Positions 52,508 to 61,411 of a DNA stretch of 64,000 nucleotides are shown here, piece after piece; position 1 is the first letter of the stretch, and every line of letters starts with the position of its first letter. Source of the stretch: QHXW01 sp035297145 (GTDB taxonomy: Bacteria; Acidobacteriota; Terriglobia; Bryobacterales; Bryobacteraceae); contig DATGZN010000026.1 of assembly GCA_035297145.1 (NCBI GenBank), positions 1 to 64,000 on the forward strand, given 5' to 3'. Position numbers and translations under genes: made by a program. The notes under the pieces are model-generated. The model saw nothing but the letters and a program-made list of their open reading frames with translations. It did no database searches and was not told where the DNA came from.

Positions 52508-54316
52508 ATGGGCCTTCGCGCACGCTGCCAAATTCGCATTCATTCGCGTCTATTCGCGGCCACATTGTTTTTCATTCCTTTCGCGGCTCACGCCCAAACC
52601 GTCTGTGGTCCGACCCCCGCGTTTTCGCCGTGCGAAATTGTCTTCGATTTGAGTGACGCCGATTCCGCGGCGCACCCGAATCCGTACCGGACAGTCGAGA
52701 TCAGGGCCGAGTTCCGCTCACCGCGCCATCGGACCTTCCTTCTACCGGCGTTCTGGGACGGCGGCCGGCGCATGGTCATTCGCTTCGCGCCCACCGAGCC
52801 GGGCGGCTGGGATTTTCGGCTCACCAGCAATCTGGAAGTCTTTAACGGAAAGATCGGCCAGTTCACGGCGACCGAATCCGAAGCTCCGGGATTCATTCGC
52901 ACTGCCAACATGCACCATTTCGCATACACCGGGGGCGACGGTAACACGCCCCATCTTTGGATGGGCGACACCCTGATGCGCGCGGCCTTCGTGGATGACG
53001 GCGCTTTCCGGCAATTGGTGGATGCGCGCGCCTCGCAAAAGTTCACGCACATTCGCGTCAGCGCTACGGGCGAGGCAGAGGACATAACTAAGGCCTTTCC
53101 CACGCGCGAGGCTCCCGATCCCGCTTACTTCCGCCGCCTGGACGACCGCCTTCGTTACATCAGCCAGAAGGGACTGACAGTTGACCTGGTGCTCGCCGGC
53201 GGCGACAATTGCCTGCGCAAGCTGTTTCCCGATTGGGACCAGCGCCAGCGTTTCGTCCGCTACATCATCGCGCGCTATGGCGCGTTCAACATCACTTGGG
53301 GCGGTGTGGAGAATTTTGAGGATTACGACGACGGCCGCAGTCTGCTCCGCGAGATCGGCATGCTGCTCAAGCAGGAAGACCCCTATCGGCATCTTCGGTC
53401 CACCGGCGCGCGCGTGACTTCGGCCCCGCTGCTTGACGATGGCTGGATGGATTTCGTCACACAGGAATCCACAAGCGATGCTGTAGGCGCGGTCGAATAC
53501 CAGCTCTACCCCGTGCCGTTCGTAAACATGGCCTTCGCGGGCAAGCCGAGCGCCAAGGGCACTGAGTTCCGAAATCGTTTGTGGAATGCCGCTATGAACG
53601 GCCAATACGTGACGGCGGCCGGTGTCGACGACGCTGGCGCCGCCGAGATGAAGATCTTTTTCGAATTTTACGACGGCAACCGGCACTGGGAGCTCGAACC
53701 GTTTTTCTACGTGGATGGCGGTCGCGGCGTGGCTCTCGAGGACGTCGAGTACATCGTCTATGTCGACAAGCCCGGGCCCATCGAGGTGACCATCGAGCGC
53801 CATGGCTACGATACCGTGTGGATGAATCCCGCCAACGGTGAAATCATCAAGCTGAAAGACGTGAAGGGTGAGCATTTCACCGGCGAGCCGCCCGACCGCA
53901 CGCACGATTGGGTGCTGCACATTTCGCGCGAGGGCCACAAACAGGGCATGCTGAAGTCGTACAAGTTCGAATCGCGACGCGTTCTGCAACAGGAGGTCGA
54001 GGTCAGCGCGCAGAAGGTCCCATTCAAGATCGTCGACCCCCCCGGCGATACCATCTCCATGCGAGCGCCGCCCGCGTATTCCGCAAAACTGACCCACGAG
54101 ACGCACGCCACCCGCTCCGTGCTGTATCTGTGGACCGCGGACATCGCCGACGAATCACAAGGCTATCGCGTGATCGGCACTGGCGAAAAAGGCGTCTTCC
54201 AGATCCTGCCCAACATGACGCGTCACTTTCCGGCCGTCTTTCACGTTCGCCTCTTCGGAATCAACGCCAACGGGAAGGTCTACTCAGCCGATCGCACGTA
54301 TCAGCTCACCCCGTGA
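52508..54316 (+). CDS. exported DUF5060 / glycoside hydrolase-like protein
   Basis: A 602-residue exported protein. After a signal ending AHAQ, a DUF5060 beta-domain (PYRTVEIRAEF, PGGWDFRLTSN) precedes a TIM-barrel-like region (LWMGDTLMRAAFVDD, FRRLDDRLRYISQKGLTVDLVL) of the DUF4038/apiosidase kind, and a C-terminal beta region. It probably cleaves plant or bacterial glycans. It overlaps tsaB by four bases. The start of the coding region contains a dispersed repeat motif. Confidence 0.8.
   Translation: MGLRARCQIRIHSRLFAATLFFIPFAAHAQTVCGPTPAFSPCEIVFDLSDADSAAHPNPYRTVEIRAEFRSPRHRTFLLPAFWDGGRRMVIRFAPTEPGGWDFRLTSNLEVFNGKIGQFTATESEAPGFIRTANMHHFAYTGGDGNTPHLWMGDTLMRAAFVDDGAFRQLVDARASQKFTHIRVSATGEAEDITKAFPTREAPDPAYFRRLDDRLRYISQKGLTVDLVLAGGDNCLRKLFPDWDQRQRFVRYIIARYGAFNITWGGVENFEDYDDGRSLLREIGMLLKQEDPYRHLRSTGARVTSAPLLDDGWMDFVTQESTSDAVGAVEYQLYPVPFVNMAFAGKPSAKGTEFRNRLWNAAMNGQYVTAAGVDDAGAAEMKIFFEFYDGNRHWELEPFFYVDGGRGVALEDVEYIVYVDKPGPIEVTIERHGYDTVWMNPANGEIIKLKDVKGEHFTGEPPDRTHDWVLHISREGHKQGMLKSYKFESRRVLQQEVEVSAQKVPFKIVDPPGDTISMRAPPAYSAKLTHETHATRSVLYLWTADIADESQGYRVIGTGEKGVFQILPNMTRHFPAVFHVRLFGINANGKVYSADRTYQLTP
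52543..52558 (-). repeat. dispersed 16-mer repeat, copy 2
   Basis: CGCGAATAGACGCGAA on the minus strand, inside the first codons of the DUF5060 gene. It falls in the signal-peptide region (IRIHSRLF), so the element seems to have become coding. Confidence 0.5.
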
Positions 54317-54987
54317 AGCCGCTCATTCTTGCGTTCGATACCACACACGAGTTTGGCAGCATCGCGCTACTCGAAGGTGCCGGCGTGGTGGAGGAGGTGC
54401 TACTCCACTCGCCGGATGGCTTCGGCCACGTTTTGTTCGAGCATCTCGACCGCTTGCTTCGCCACCACAACCGGCGCGTCGACGAGATGGCGTGTTTCGC
54501 GGCGGCTTCAGGACCGGGTTCCTTCACCGGTGTACGCGTGGGCCTGGCCTGTGTAAAAGGACTCGCGGAGGCCGCAGGGCGGAAAGTTGTGGCAGTCTCG
54601 AATCTCGAAGCGATAGCGCGCTTCGGCTCGGCAGCGCAAAGAGCCACGGTCCTCGATGCGCGGCGCGGCGAGGTTTATGGTGCGGTCTATGGCGCCGATG
54701 GCGAAGTGCTGCGCGAGCCGGTAGTGAGGCGGTTCCCGTCGTGGCTGGAAACGCTGCCCGCCGGCGAAATCGAGTTCATCTCAACGCATTTCGAGCCGTT
54801 CCGTCCCGCACTCAAAGGCACCCGGTTCGAGATGTCGCACATCACCACGGCACCGCGTGCGCTCGCTGCCGCAGTGGGACGCATTGCCTCCGAGCGGTGG
54901 TCAGCCGGCCTGGCGCTCGATCCGGCCGCGATCGACGCCGACTACGTGCGCCGCTCCGACGCCGAGCTGTTCTGGAAAGACGCCTAG
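54313..54987 (+). CDS. tsaB: tRNA threonylcarbamoyladenosine biosynthesis protein TsaB
   Basis: A 224-residue ASKHA-fold protein that partners TsaD in t6A synthesis on tRNA. Motifs are LILAFDTTHEFGSIAL and ASGPGSFTGVRVGLACVKGLA. GTG 54313 is the start, overlapping the upstream stop (GTGA). The longer upstream frame lies in the DUF5060 gene and is not coding. Confidence 0.92.
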   Translation: MKPLILAFDTTHEFGSIALLEGAGVVEEVLLHSPDGFGHVLFEHLDRLLRHHNRRVDEMACFAAASGPGSFTGVRVGLACVKGLAEAAGRKVVAVSNLEAIARFGSAAQRATVLDARRGEVYGAVYGADGEVLREPVVRRFPSWLETLPAGEIEFISTHFEPFRPALKGTRFEMSHITTAPRALAAAVGRIASERWSAGLALDPAAIDADYVRRSDAELFWKDA

Positions 54988-54990
54988 ACG

Positions 54991-55452
54991 CTACGGCGTA
55001 TCCACCTTCACAACAAAATACGTGATCTGCTTGCCCGCCGGAACCATGATCTGGTGCGGCGTTTTCGACGCGATGTGCACGATATCGCCGGGACGAAGCT
55101 GCTTCGTCACCCCGTCCTTAACAGATGTGCCGCGCACCTCATGTGGCGAGACGGTTTTCGCATCGACCACCGTGCCCCCCACCACCAGCGTCCCTTCGCC
55201 GCTCTCCACCACAAAGACATCGGCTTGCGTTTCGTGCAATTCCGCCTGGCCGCTGGCTTCCCGGTGAGCCACCATGAAAAGGTGATTGCCGTAGTTGACC
55301 AAGTTCTCCGTCGCGACCTTGTTTTGATCCATTTTGGGAGCGAGCTTCTTGCCAGTTTCCTTCAGCTCGGCGCTCGTCCATATGCCGAAACCATCCGGAT
55401 CGGCTGCGATCACACCAGCCGCCAATACGATGAACAACGCGATGAGTTTCAT
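54991..55452 (-). CDS. exported cupin domain protein
   Basis: A 153-residue protein with a signal peptide (MKLIALFIVLAAGVIAA) and a single cupin barrel. Candidate metal ligands are in HETQADVFVVESGEG and HIASKTPHQI. Likely a periplasmic metal-binding or sugar-binding protein. It ends three bases from tsaB, convergently, and lies just downstream of the DUF2961 gene on the same strand. Confidence 0.8.
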   Translation of the reverse strand: MKLIALFIVLAAGVIAADPDGFGIWTSAELKETGKKLAPKMDQNKVATENLVNYGNHLFMVAHREASGQAELHETQADVFVVESGEGTLVVGGTVVDAKTVSPHEVRGTSVKDGVTKQLRPGDIVHIASKTPHQIMVPAGKQITYFVVKVDTP

Positions 55453-55473
55453 TTCGCCCCTCTTTGCTTTGAT

Positions 55474-56634
55474 TTACGCCGGCTCGGCTCCGCCCGGCCC
55501 CGTCACAACTTTCAGGTTCGGGATGCGCGCTGCCGCCGGCGGCAGCCGCGGAAAGTCCGTGCACGGCTCGGACTGATACCAGTACGCCACCGAATAGAAA
55601 TTGTCGGCGCGGTCGTTAGCGTGCCCGTGTTCCATGGTGTGCTTGAGATAACGCGTGAATGTCACCGGGTTGTCCGCGTGCCACCGGTACAGGCAGTATC
55701 GGCCGCCCGCGCGCTCGGGGTTGATCATGAGAGGTGCGCCGTTGTAAAGATGAGCGAACGGAATCGCTCCGTCACGTCCCCCAAAATCCCACGCGCCGTT
55801 GAAGTAGTCCTCCGAGCCAGTGCCATTGATCACCGGCGTGGTCTCGTCGTCCACGAAGATCATATCGTCGCCTTCGCCCATCCAGTGGTCGGTATTCTGC
55901 AGCACGCCGAGCGTAACGCCCATCAGGTGGCCGCGGCCGCGCGTCTCGACATACACGTAATTGTGGCGCCCGTCCAGGTTCTTGTCGGACTCGGTGTGCG
56001 CCGTGTTGGGCGTTGCCTGCCGGTACTGTGCGTGAAAATACAGCGTATCGTCGGGCAGCGAGGGCACGAGCTGGTAGTCGATATTGGAGTAAAAATCGTC
56101 CACTTTCCGCGTTCCTTCATTGCTCGCCGTCAGCCGCGCCGACTTGCGGAAGGGCATCGCGAAGTAGCAATTCAATGCCTTGATCGACGAACAATTCAGG
56201 TACACCGACTGGTACACGAAATACTGGCCCAGATTCAGCCCAAAGAAATCGCCCACCGGCACTTCGATGCTCGGTTTGCTGTTGCCATCCCAGTAAGCGC
56301 GGATCACGACCTCCTTCAGATGATTGGCGCTATCCGCCGCGATCGTAAACCAGATGTGGGAGATCACGCCCGGCCCCGCGGAATTGAAAATCTCTTTGGT
56401 GGCGCCGGGCTCGATCGGCCACGCGTCCGCGTTGCCGCCGGTGCGATCGTAGCTCGATTGCTTTAGCGATTTGTAATTCTGGGCGCGGGCATAGGGCGGC
56501 AGGAATCTGGCATCCCCGGCACCCTCCCGCTGCTGTGCTGGAGCCGCTTGTGGTGCGGCTGCGGCTGCGGACAGCCCCGCGAATCCGGCGATGCGCCGCA
56601 AAAAATTGCGCCGTGGAGCATCTGAAAACGGCAT
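55474..56634 (-). CDS. Tat-exported DUF2961 (GH172-like) protein
   Basis: A 386-residue protein with a twin-arginine-like signal (RRNFLRRIAGFAGLSAAAAA). The DUF2961 core includes AGPGVISHIWFTI, YFAMPFRKSARLT and the acidic GTGSEDYFNGAWDFGG. Members of GH172 act on fructose- or arabinose-containing glycans. Twenty-one bases separate it from the cupin gene, so they may form one unit. Confidence 0.87.
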   Translation of the reverse strand: MPFSDAPRRNFLRRIAGFAGLSAAAAAPQAAPAQQREGAGDARFLPPYARAQNYKSLKQSSYDRTGGNADAWPIEPGATKEIFNSAGPGVISHIWFTIAADSANHLKEVVIRAYWDGNSKPSIEVPVGDFFGLNLGQYFVYQSVYLNCSSIKALNCYFAMPFRKSARLTASNEGTRKVDDFYSNIDYQLVPSLPDDTLYFHAQYRQATPNTAHTESDKNLDGRHNYVYVETRGRGHLMGVTLGVLQNTDHWMGEGDDMIFVDDETTPVINGTGSEDYFNGAWDFGGRDGAIPFAHLYNGAPLMINPERAGGRYCLYRWHADNPVTFTRYLKHTMEHGHANDRADNFYSVAYWYQSEPCTDFPRLPPAAARIPNLKVVTGPGGAEPA

Positions 56635-56708
56635 GCTTCCTCCCCTTGGGAACTAAACATCATACCCGAGAGGGGGAAGGCAGGGCGGGAGAGCTGGCGC
56701 GGCGCGCT

Positions 56709-58142
56709 CTAGTCGGCGACCATGGCACGCAGATCGTGCACGATCTGCCGCAGCGTCTCGGACTGGGCGCTCAGTTCTTCGCCTGCAGACGCGCTCTGCT
56801 CGGCGCCGGCAGCCGCTTTCTGAGTTACTTGCTCCATTTGCGCAATGGCCTTCGAAATCTGGTCGATGCCCTTGGCTTGCTCTTCGCTGCTGAGGCTGAC
56901 TTCGTCCACCAGCGTCTTGACTTTGCTGGTGCCTTCGGTGATGGCGCGAATCCCCACAGCTACCTGGTCCAGCCTGACGCTGCCGTCTTTCGAGCGTCCG
57001 ATCGATTCCTCGATCAGCGCCGCTGTGTCCTTGGCGGCTTGCGCGCTGCGCTGCGCCAGATTGCGGACCTCGTCGGCAACCACCGCGAATCCCATGCCGG
57101 CCTCGCCGGCTCGCGCGGCCTCCACCGCCGCGTTGAGCGCCAGGATGTTGGTCTGGAACGCGATTTCGTCGATCACCTTGATAATCTTGGCGATCTTATC
57201 GCTCGAACCGTTGATCTCGTTCATGGAAGCGACCATCTGAACCAGCGTCTGATTGGCTTCCACCACGCGCCGGTCCACCATCCCCATCAGTTCAGCCGAT
57301 TGCCGCGAATTCTGGGCATTCCTTGCCGTTGTCGACGACATCTCCTGGCTGGACGCGGAAGTCTCCTCCAGGGACGCGGCCTGTTCCGAAGTACCTTGTG
57401 CCAGGTTTTGGCCGGCGGTAGAAACCTGTCTGGCAGCCGCGCCGACTTGGTCGGCGCCTTCACTCAATCCTTCGACTGCGTTGCGCAATCCGCCGTTCAC
57501 ACGCCGCACCACCATCAGGGACACGGCAGCCATGACAGCAAAGCACATCAACAGGCCGACCGCGATTAAGCGCCGTTCCTTCGTCACTGCTTCTTGCTGT
57601 GATGCTGTCAGGGCCTTGGCCCGTTTCGTTAGGCGCTCAGCAACCTTGTCAAGGAGGTCTGTGGGAGCGCGATCTTGCCCTTTCACCAGGCTATCCGCTT
57701 CGTGGGGACTCTGCCCGTTGGCGGCTACGAATGCATTCAAAGCCTGCGCGTAGGCATCACTCATGCTCTGGTGAGCCCGCAGGAATTCCACAATAGTGGC
57801 CTTGGACTCCGGATCTTCGAGTACGCGCTCAAGTTCGGCCGCCGACTGTCGCACCTCCTGCTCTCGTCGATGAAAAGAATCGGTGTATTTCGCTAGCGCT
57901 GCTGGATCGTACCCCCGCAACAGGATGTCCTTCCATTCCTGTACCTGTTTCTTGAGGGTCACCTGCAAGACGCGGCCTGCATCCTGCTCGCGGAACTGCT
58001 CCATCCCGTGGGCAAACGTCGTGTCATAGGCAGAGCAGATGGCTCCCAGACGATACAGCAGGAACGCAGCGGCGCCGCCTCCAACTAGCCAGGCAGCCCC
58101 CAGAATGCACCAGAATTGCGTCGCGATCTTCCATCGTTTCAT
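56709..58142 (-). CDS. methyl-accepting chemotaxis protein
   Basis: A 477-residue chemoreceptor: membrane helix about 10-33, a four-helix-bundle-type periplasmic domain to about 190, second helix about 195-215, then the signalling coiled coil. The hairpin tip is IDEIAFQTNILALNAAVEAARAGEAGMGFAVVADEVR (conserved core only). No CheA or CheW gene is nearby, so it works with a cluster elsewhere. Ligand unknown. Confidence 0.93.
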   Translation of the reverse strand: MKRWKIATQFWCILGAAWLVGGGAAAFLLYRLGAICSAYDTTFAHGMEQFREQDAGRVLQVTLKKQVQEWKDILLRGYDPAALAKYTDSFHRREQEVRQSAAELERVLEDPESKATIVEFLRAHQSMSDAYAQALNAFVAANGQSPHEADSLVKGQDRAPTDLLDKVAERLTKRAKALTASQQEAVTKERRLIAVGLLMCFAVMAAVSLMVVRRVNGGLRNAVEGLSEGADQVGAAARQVSTAGQNLAQGTSEQAASLEETSASSQEMSSTTARNAQNSRQSAELMGMVDRRVVEANQTLVQMVASMNEINGSSDKIAKIIKVIDEIAFQTNILALNAAVEAARAGEAGMGFAVVADEVRNLAQRSAQAAKDTAALIEESIGRSKDGSVRLDQVAVGIRAITEGTSKVKTLVDEVSLSSEEQAKGIDQISKAIAQMEQVTQKAAAGAEQSASAGEELSAQSETLRQIVHDLRAMVAD

Positions 58143-58242
58143 GACATACCTTAGCCATCTATCGGCTGGTGGAACGAGTACCTTTAGCTATTCGGCCACG
58201 AATCGTGGAGTGGCGAGGCAATCAGTTTCCAGTGCTGGGCCG

Positions 58243-60738
58243 TTATGGATTAATCGCAATGTAAACCGGCAAACTGGTCTTGCCATTGATCGAGACCGTC
58301 ACGGGAACTTGCGCGCCCGTGGGTACGGAAGAATCCAACGTGAACTGCACCTGGTAGGTGGAAGTCGTCCCCACTTCGGATACGACCGCAGCCATCCTGG
58401 TTACTCCGCCAACGGTCACATGTACAGTCGTTGGGTCGATAGTGGTCCCCGCTGCGCCAAGACCGGCTACCAGTAGCGTCAGGGTGTCACCGGGTTGCGG
58501 CGCATTGGGCGCTGCGACCGCGGCTCCCGCTGAGTTTTGCACACCCGTTATGGCCGGCGGAGCAGAAACGAGGGTGATCACCACGGGAGAGGCGTTGGTC
58601 GTTCCGTTGTTGAGCTTGAGGCCCGCAATCCCCGGTTTGAGCGCCGAAGGAACCACGAAATTAACCTGTGTCGCCGTGGCATTGAGGACGTTGGCCGCTT
58701 GGCCGTTAATCGTGATCGCGGTCTGGGAACCCCCTAGGTTCACACCGTGCAGGCTTGCCGTCGAGCCCGGAAATACGCCACTCGGCGCCCAGATGGCGTT
58801 CACCAGCGCCGGATCCACCACGGGCAGCGTCGGATTGGGAGCGGCAATTTGCAGCGCGGCCGGTTGCGTAGCAATCTGGAATCCGGAGATTACCGTGGCC
58901 CCAATTGTCCCTTGCGGCGCGTTCGGCGAGATCTGCACGTTTACCAGCGCGTGCGTCGGGCTCAGCACCCACACACCACGCACCAACACGTCGCTCGATC
59001 CGTACCCCACGGTTATCATGCCGTTTAGGAAATCTGTGTTGACGCCCTCGACATCGATTTCCGCCTCCGCACCGGCCGGCAACGTCTCTGGTGAGAACGT
59101 AACTTGCGGTACCGGGGAACCGGGATAGCTGAAGGTCGGCGGAGTGGGGTCCGTGAAGGTTGAATCCTGGCCGTCGATGTTGTACACAATAATGGCGGCC
59201 GTTTGGTTGCTCGCTCCCGGTGGTGGCACAGCGGTCAAATGGGAGGTGTCCACCATGTTTGTGCTTGCCGGCAGCCCGTCGAAATACACCTGGCTTTGCG
59301 GCGTGAAGTTCGAGCCGGTGACGTCCAGATTTCCGTTGCCGTCAGGGGAGACATTCGAGATCGACGGCGGATCGCTGTTTGCCAGGTTCAAGCCGCGGGG
59401 CAGCACGTAGGCGCTGTTGTCCACACTGAAGATGAAGTGCTGCTGTCCGGGAGTCGCGGCTAGCGAGAAATTCGGGTACAGGGCCAGATAGGTGGGCGTT
59501 GTGCCATACCCCTGGAATCCGCCGGTTGCAGGTATCGACGTGAACCCCAGGGACGCTACGTTGAGACCCGCCGTGGCCCGTCCGTTGGCCCCCAGGCCGG
59601 TTCCCGCTGCCGAGAGCCTCGTCGTGCCTGTCACCAGGTTGGCATAGGCAGGATGCGAGCCCTTCTGGCCAACGTAGCTATAAGTCTGGATGTCGTAAAT
59701 CGGCATCAAATGCCGCAGGTTCACTGAGAAGTTGATTCCACTCGTCGAGGGTCCGGCCGTTACGCTAACCGGCGCCGCCTTCGTCACATCGATCGTATTC
59801 GGGTAGAACACGCCGTTGAATGCCCCGGAAGGGTTGACCGGATTTCCGTCCGGATCCACCGGCGGGATGATATTCGCGTCCGGCGGCAGTGGACTGACGT
59901 ATACGAAGTACGTGCCCGCCGGAATGCCGTCGATTTCGTAGGTGCCATCCGGATTGGTGAGCGCGCTGATTGACGGCGCATTGGGTTGTAATACGGCCAC
60001 GTACGCCATGTGCACCCCATTGCCTCCGGCAGTCACCGTGCCCGTGATCGATCCCGTATTCGCTCCGAAATTGCGCGGATACAGCAGCGACAGCCCCACA
60101 ATATCATCGGTGTCGAGCGGTTCCACCGTCGAAGTAGCGTTAGTGACTAACACCGACATTGCGCTCGAGGTGTACGTGTGCTGCAGGCCCAGCGCGTGCC
60201 CGATCTCGTGTACCATGCTTCGATAGAAGGCACTGAAATAGCTGGGCCCGGGAAGGGTGGTCAAATCCGAATGCAAGTGAATCATGGATTGCGTGATCGG
60301 GAAAAACGATCCGTTCGGCTGCGTGACCATCGTGCTCGCCGCCACGGGAACCGTGTACGCCAGCAGCCCCGGGGGAATTTCATCGTCGAACACCACTTCC
60401 GCGCTGGGCGTCGACTCCGCGGTCCCATCCACGAACAGCCCGCCGAAAGCTACCCGAATATCCGAGCTGGCAACGCTGTTCCACGCCAGGGCGGCCTGTT
60501 TGATCTGCGTCAGAATCGACGGGAGGCCATCAATCTGCGTTAGCTTCTGGGGCCCAGTCGTCGACACAAACACCGAGACTGTATTGTTCGGCAACGCAGT
60601 CAGATCGAATTTCTCCGGAACCGGGTTATATGGCGCTGTCTTGCTGGTGTAGTGGACGAAGTGGTAATACGCACCCGCCGAAGAGACCGAGAGCGCCCAG
60701 CCCAAAACCAGCGCAGCCGCTTTCCGGTATCCTGGCAT
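58243..60738 (-). CDS. secreted matrixin-like metalloprotease with C-terminal Ig-like domains
   Basis: An 831-residue exported protein. After the signal, a zinc metalloprotease has HEIGHALGLQH near residue 205 (HExxHxxGxxH). Next come a carboxypeptidase-regulatory-like domain (SITGTVTAGGNG), an IPT/TIG domain (PSISNVSPDGNGN), and Solibacter-type terminal modules (VNAIWAPSGVFPGSTASLHG, VTVSINGKTSLPVYIAI), which point to the Bryobacterales. ATG 60738 is chosen, two bases after the upstream gene. Confidence 0.87.
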   Translation of the reverse strand: MPGYRKAAALVLGWALSVSSAGAYYHFVHYTSKTAPYNPVPEKFDLTALPNNTVSVFVSTTGPQKLTQIDGLPSILTQIKQAALAWNSVASSDIRVAFGGLFVDGTAESTPSAEVVFDDEIPPGLLAYTVPVAASTMVTQPNGSFFPITQSMIHLHSDLTTLPGPSYFSAFYRSMVHEIGHALGLQHTYTSSAMSVLVTNATSTVEPLDTDDIVGLSLLYPRNFGANTGSITGTVTAGGNGVHMAYVAVLQPNAPSISALTNPDGTYEIDGIPAGTYFVYVSPLPPDANIIPPVDPDGNPVNPSGAFNGVFYPNTIDVTKAAPVSVTAGPSTSGINFSVNLRHLMPIYDIQTYSYVGQKGSHPAYANLVTGTTRLSAAGTGLGANGRATAGLNVASLGFTSIPATGGFQGYGTTPTYLALYPNFSLAATPGQQHFIFSVDNSAYVLPRGLNLANSDPPSISNVSPDGNGNLDVTGSNFTPQSQVYFDGLPASTNMVDTSHLTAVPPPGASNQTAAIIVYNIDGQDSTFTDPTPPTFSYPGSPVPQVTFSPETLPAGAEAEIDVEGVNTDFLNGMITVGYGSSDVLVRGVWVLSPTHALVNVQISPNAPQGTIGATVISGFQIATQPAALQIAAPNPTLPVVDPALVNAIWAPSGVFPGSTASLHGVNLGGSQTAITINGQAANVLNATATQVNFVVPSALKPGIAGLKLNNGTTNASPVVITLVSAPPAITGVQNSAGAAVAAPNAPQPGDTLTLLVAGLGAAGTTIDPTTVHVTVGGVTRMAAVVSEVGTTSTYQVQFTLDSSVPTGAQVPVTVSINGKTSLPVYIAINP

Positions 60739-60740
60739 GG

Positions 60741-61274
60741 CTAGCGGTTCGCTCCCTTGCCCAAAGTGGCCGAAATCCTTGCAGTAAGCTCCGCGTACTG
60801 CATTTGGATGCCATCGTCTCTCACCGGCCGCCAAGTTCCGTGCTCCACCATGGTTTCGCTCGCCGGCGCGCGCGTCGCCACCAGTTTGCCCGCGTCGTCC
60901 TTGGACAGCTCGAACACGCCTTGGCCCCATCCCGTGAGGTACGTCGCCCCGCTCTTCGACGTCCAGAGGAATAGCACGTACTCCTTCCCGACTGTCAACT
61001 GCGGGGCTCCCGGAACGCCCTGCCTGTATCCGTGCACGCTACCGCCAGGCCCCATCACCTCGGCCGCCCGTTGGCCTTTCCACTGTTGCTCCACTTCCAG
61101 CTTCCAGTGCGTGAAAATCTCGGCGCCCCGGAAATCCGCGTGGGAATCCACAACTCTCGCCTGCACGATCGCCGTCGATTTCTGAATCAGCTCATCGAGC
61201 GAAAGTTGCTCAAGAGTCGCGCCGCGGAGTGGTGCGAAGGCCAGGCACAGCACGAGAAGCGGGAGACGCCGCAT
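60741..61274 (-). CDS. exported hypothetical protein
   Basis: A 177-residue protein with a signal peptide (MRRLPLLVLCLAFAPLRGA) and a beta-rich body (AIVQARVVDSHADF, FTHWKLEVEQQWKGQ, YVLFLWTSKSG). It is transcribed with the matrixin, two bases upstream of it, so the two probably work together, perhaps as inhibitor or chaperone. ATG 61307 is an alternative start. Not recognised. Confidence 0.72.
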   Translation of the reverse strand: MRRLPLLVLCLAFAPLRGATLEQLSLDELIQKSTAIVQARVVDSHADFRGAEIFTHWKLEVEQQWKGQRAAEVMGPGGSVHGYRQGVPGAPQLTVGKEYVLFLWTSKSGATYLTGWGQGVFELSKDDAGKLVATRAPASETMVEHGTWRPVRDDGIQMQYAELTARISATLGKGANR

Positions 61275-61411
61275 GCCGATCAGAACAGCATTCCCCGTGC
61301 CAGTCATATCTAAATGATAACAGGTGCTTTAGGCTATCAAAGGTTATCGTTGGTGTGTTCACCCGACACGCTCGCGGGGCAAGTTGTCTCAGCCGGTACT
61401 AACCCCTCAGC

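Noticed and set aside
52742..54106. Minus-strand frame of 454 codons
   Set aside because: Antisense to the DUF5060 gene; no recognisable domain.
53908..54312. N-terminal extension of TsaB
   Set aside because: Lies within the DUF5060 gene; TsaB homology begins at GTG 54313.
55054..56466. Plus-strand frame of 470 codons
   Set aside because: Antisense to the cupin and DUF2961 genes, both well supported.
58196..58208. Small palindrome CCACGA-A-TCGTGG
   Set aside because: Only six base pairs, no T-run and no link to a start; could be chance.
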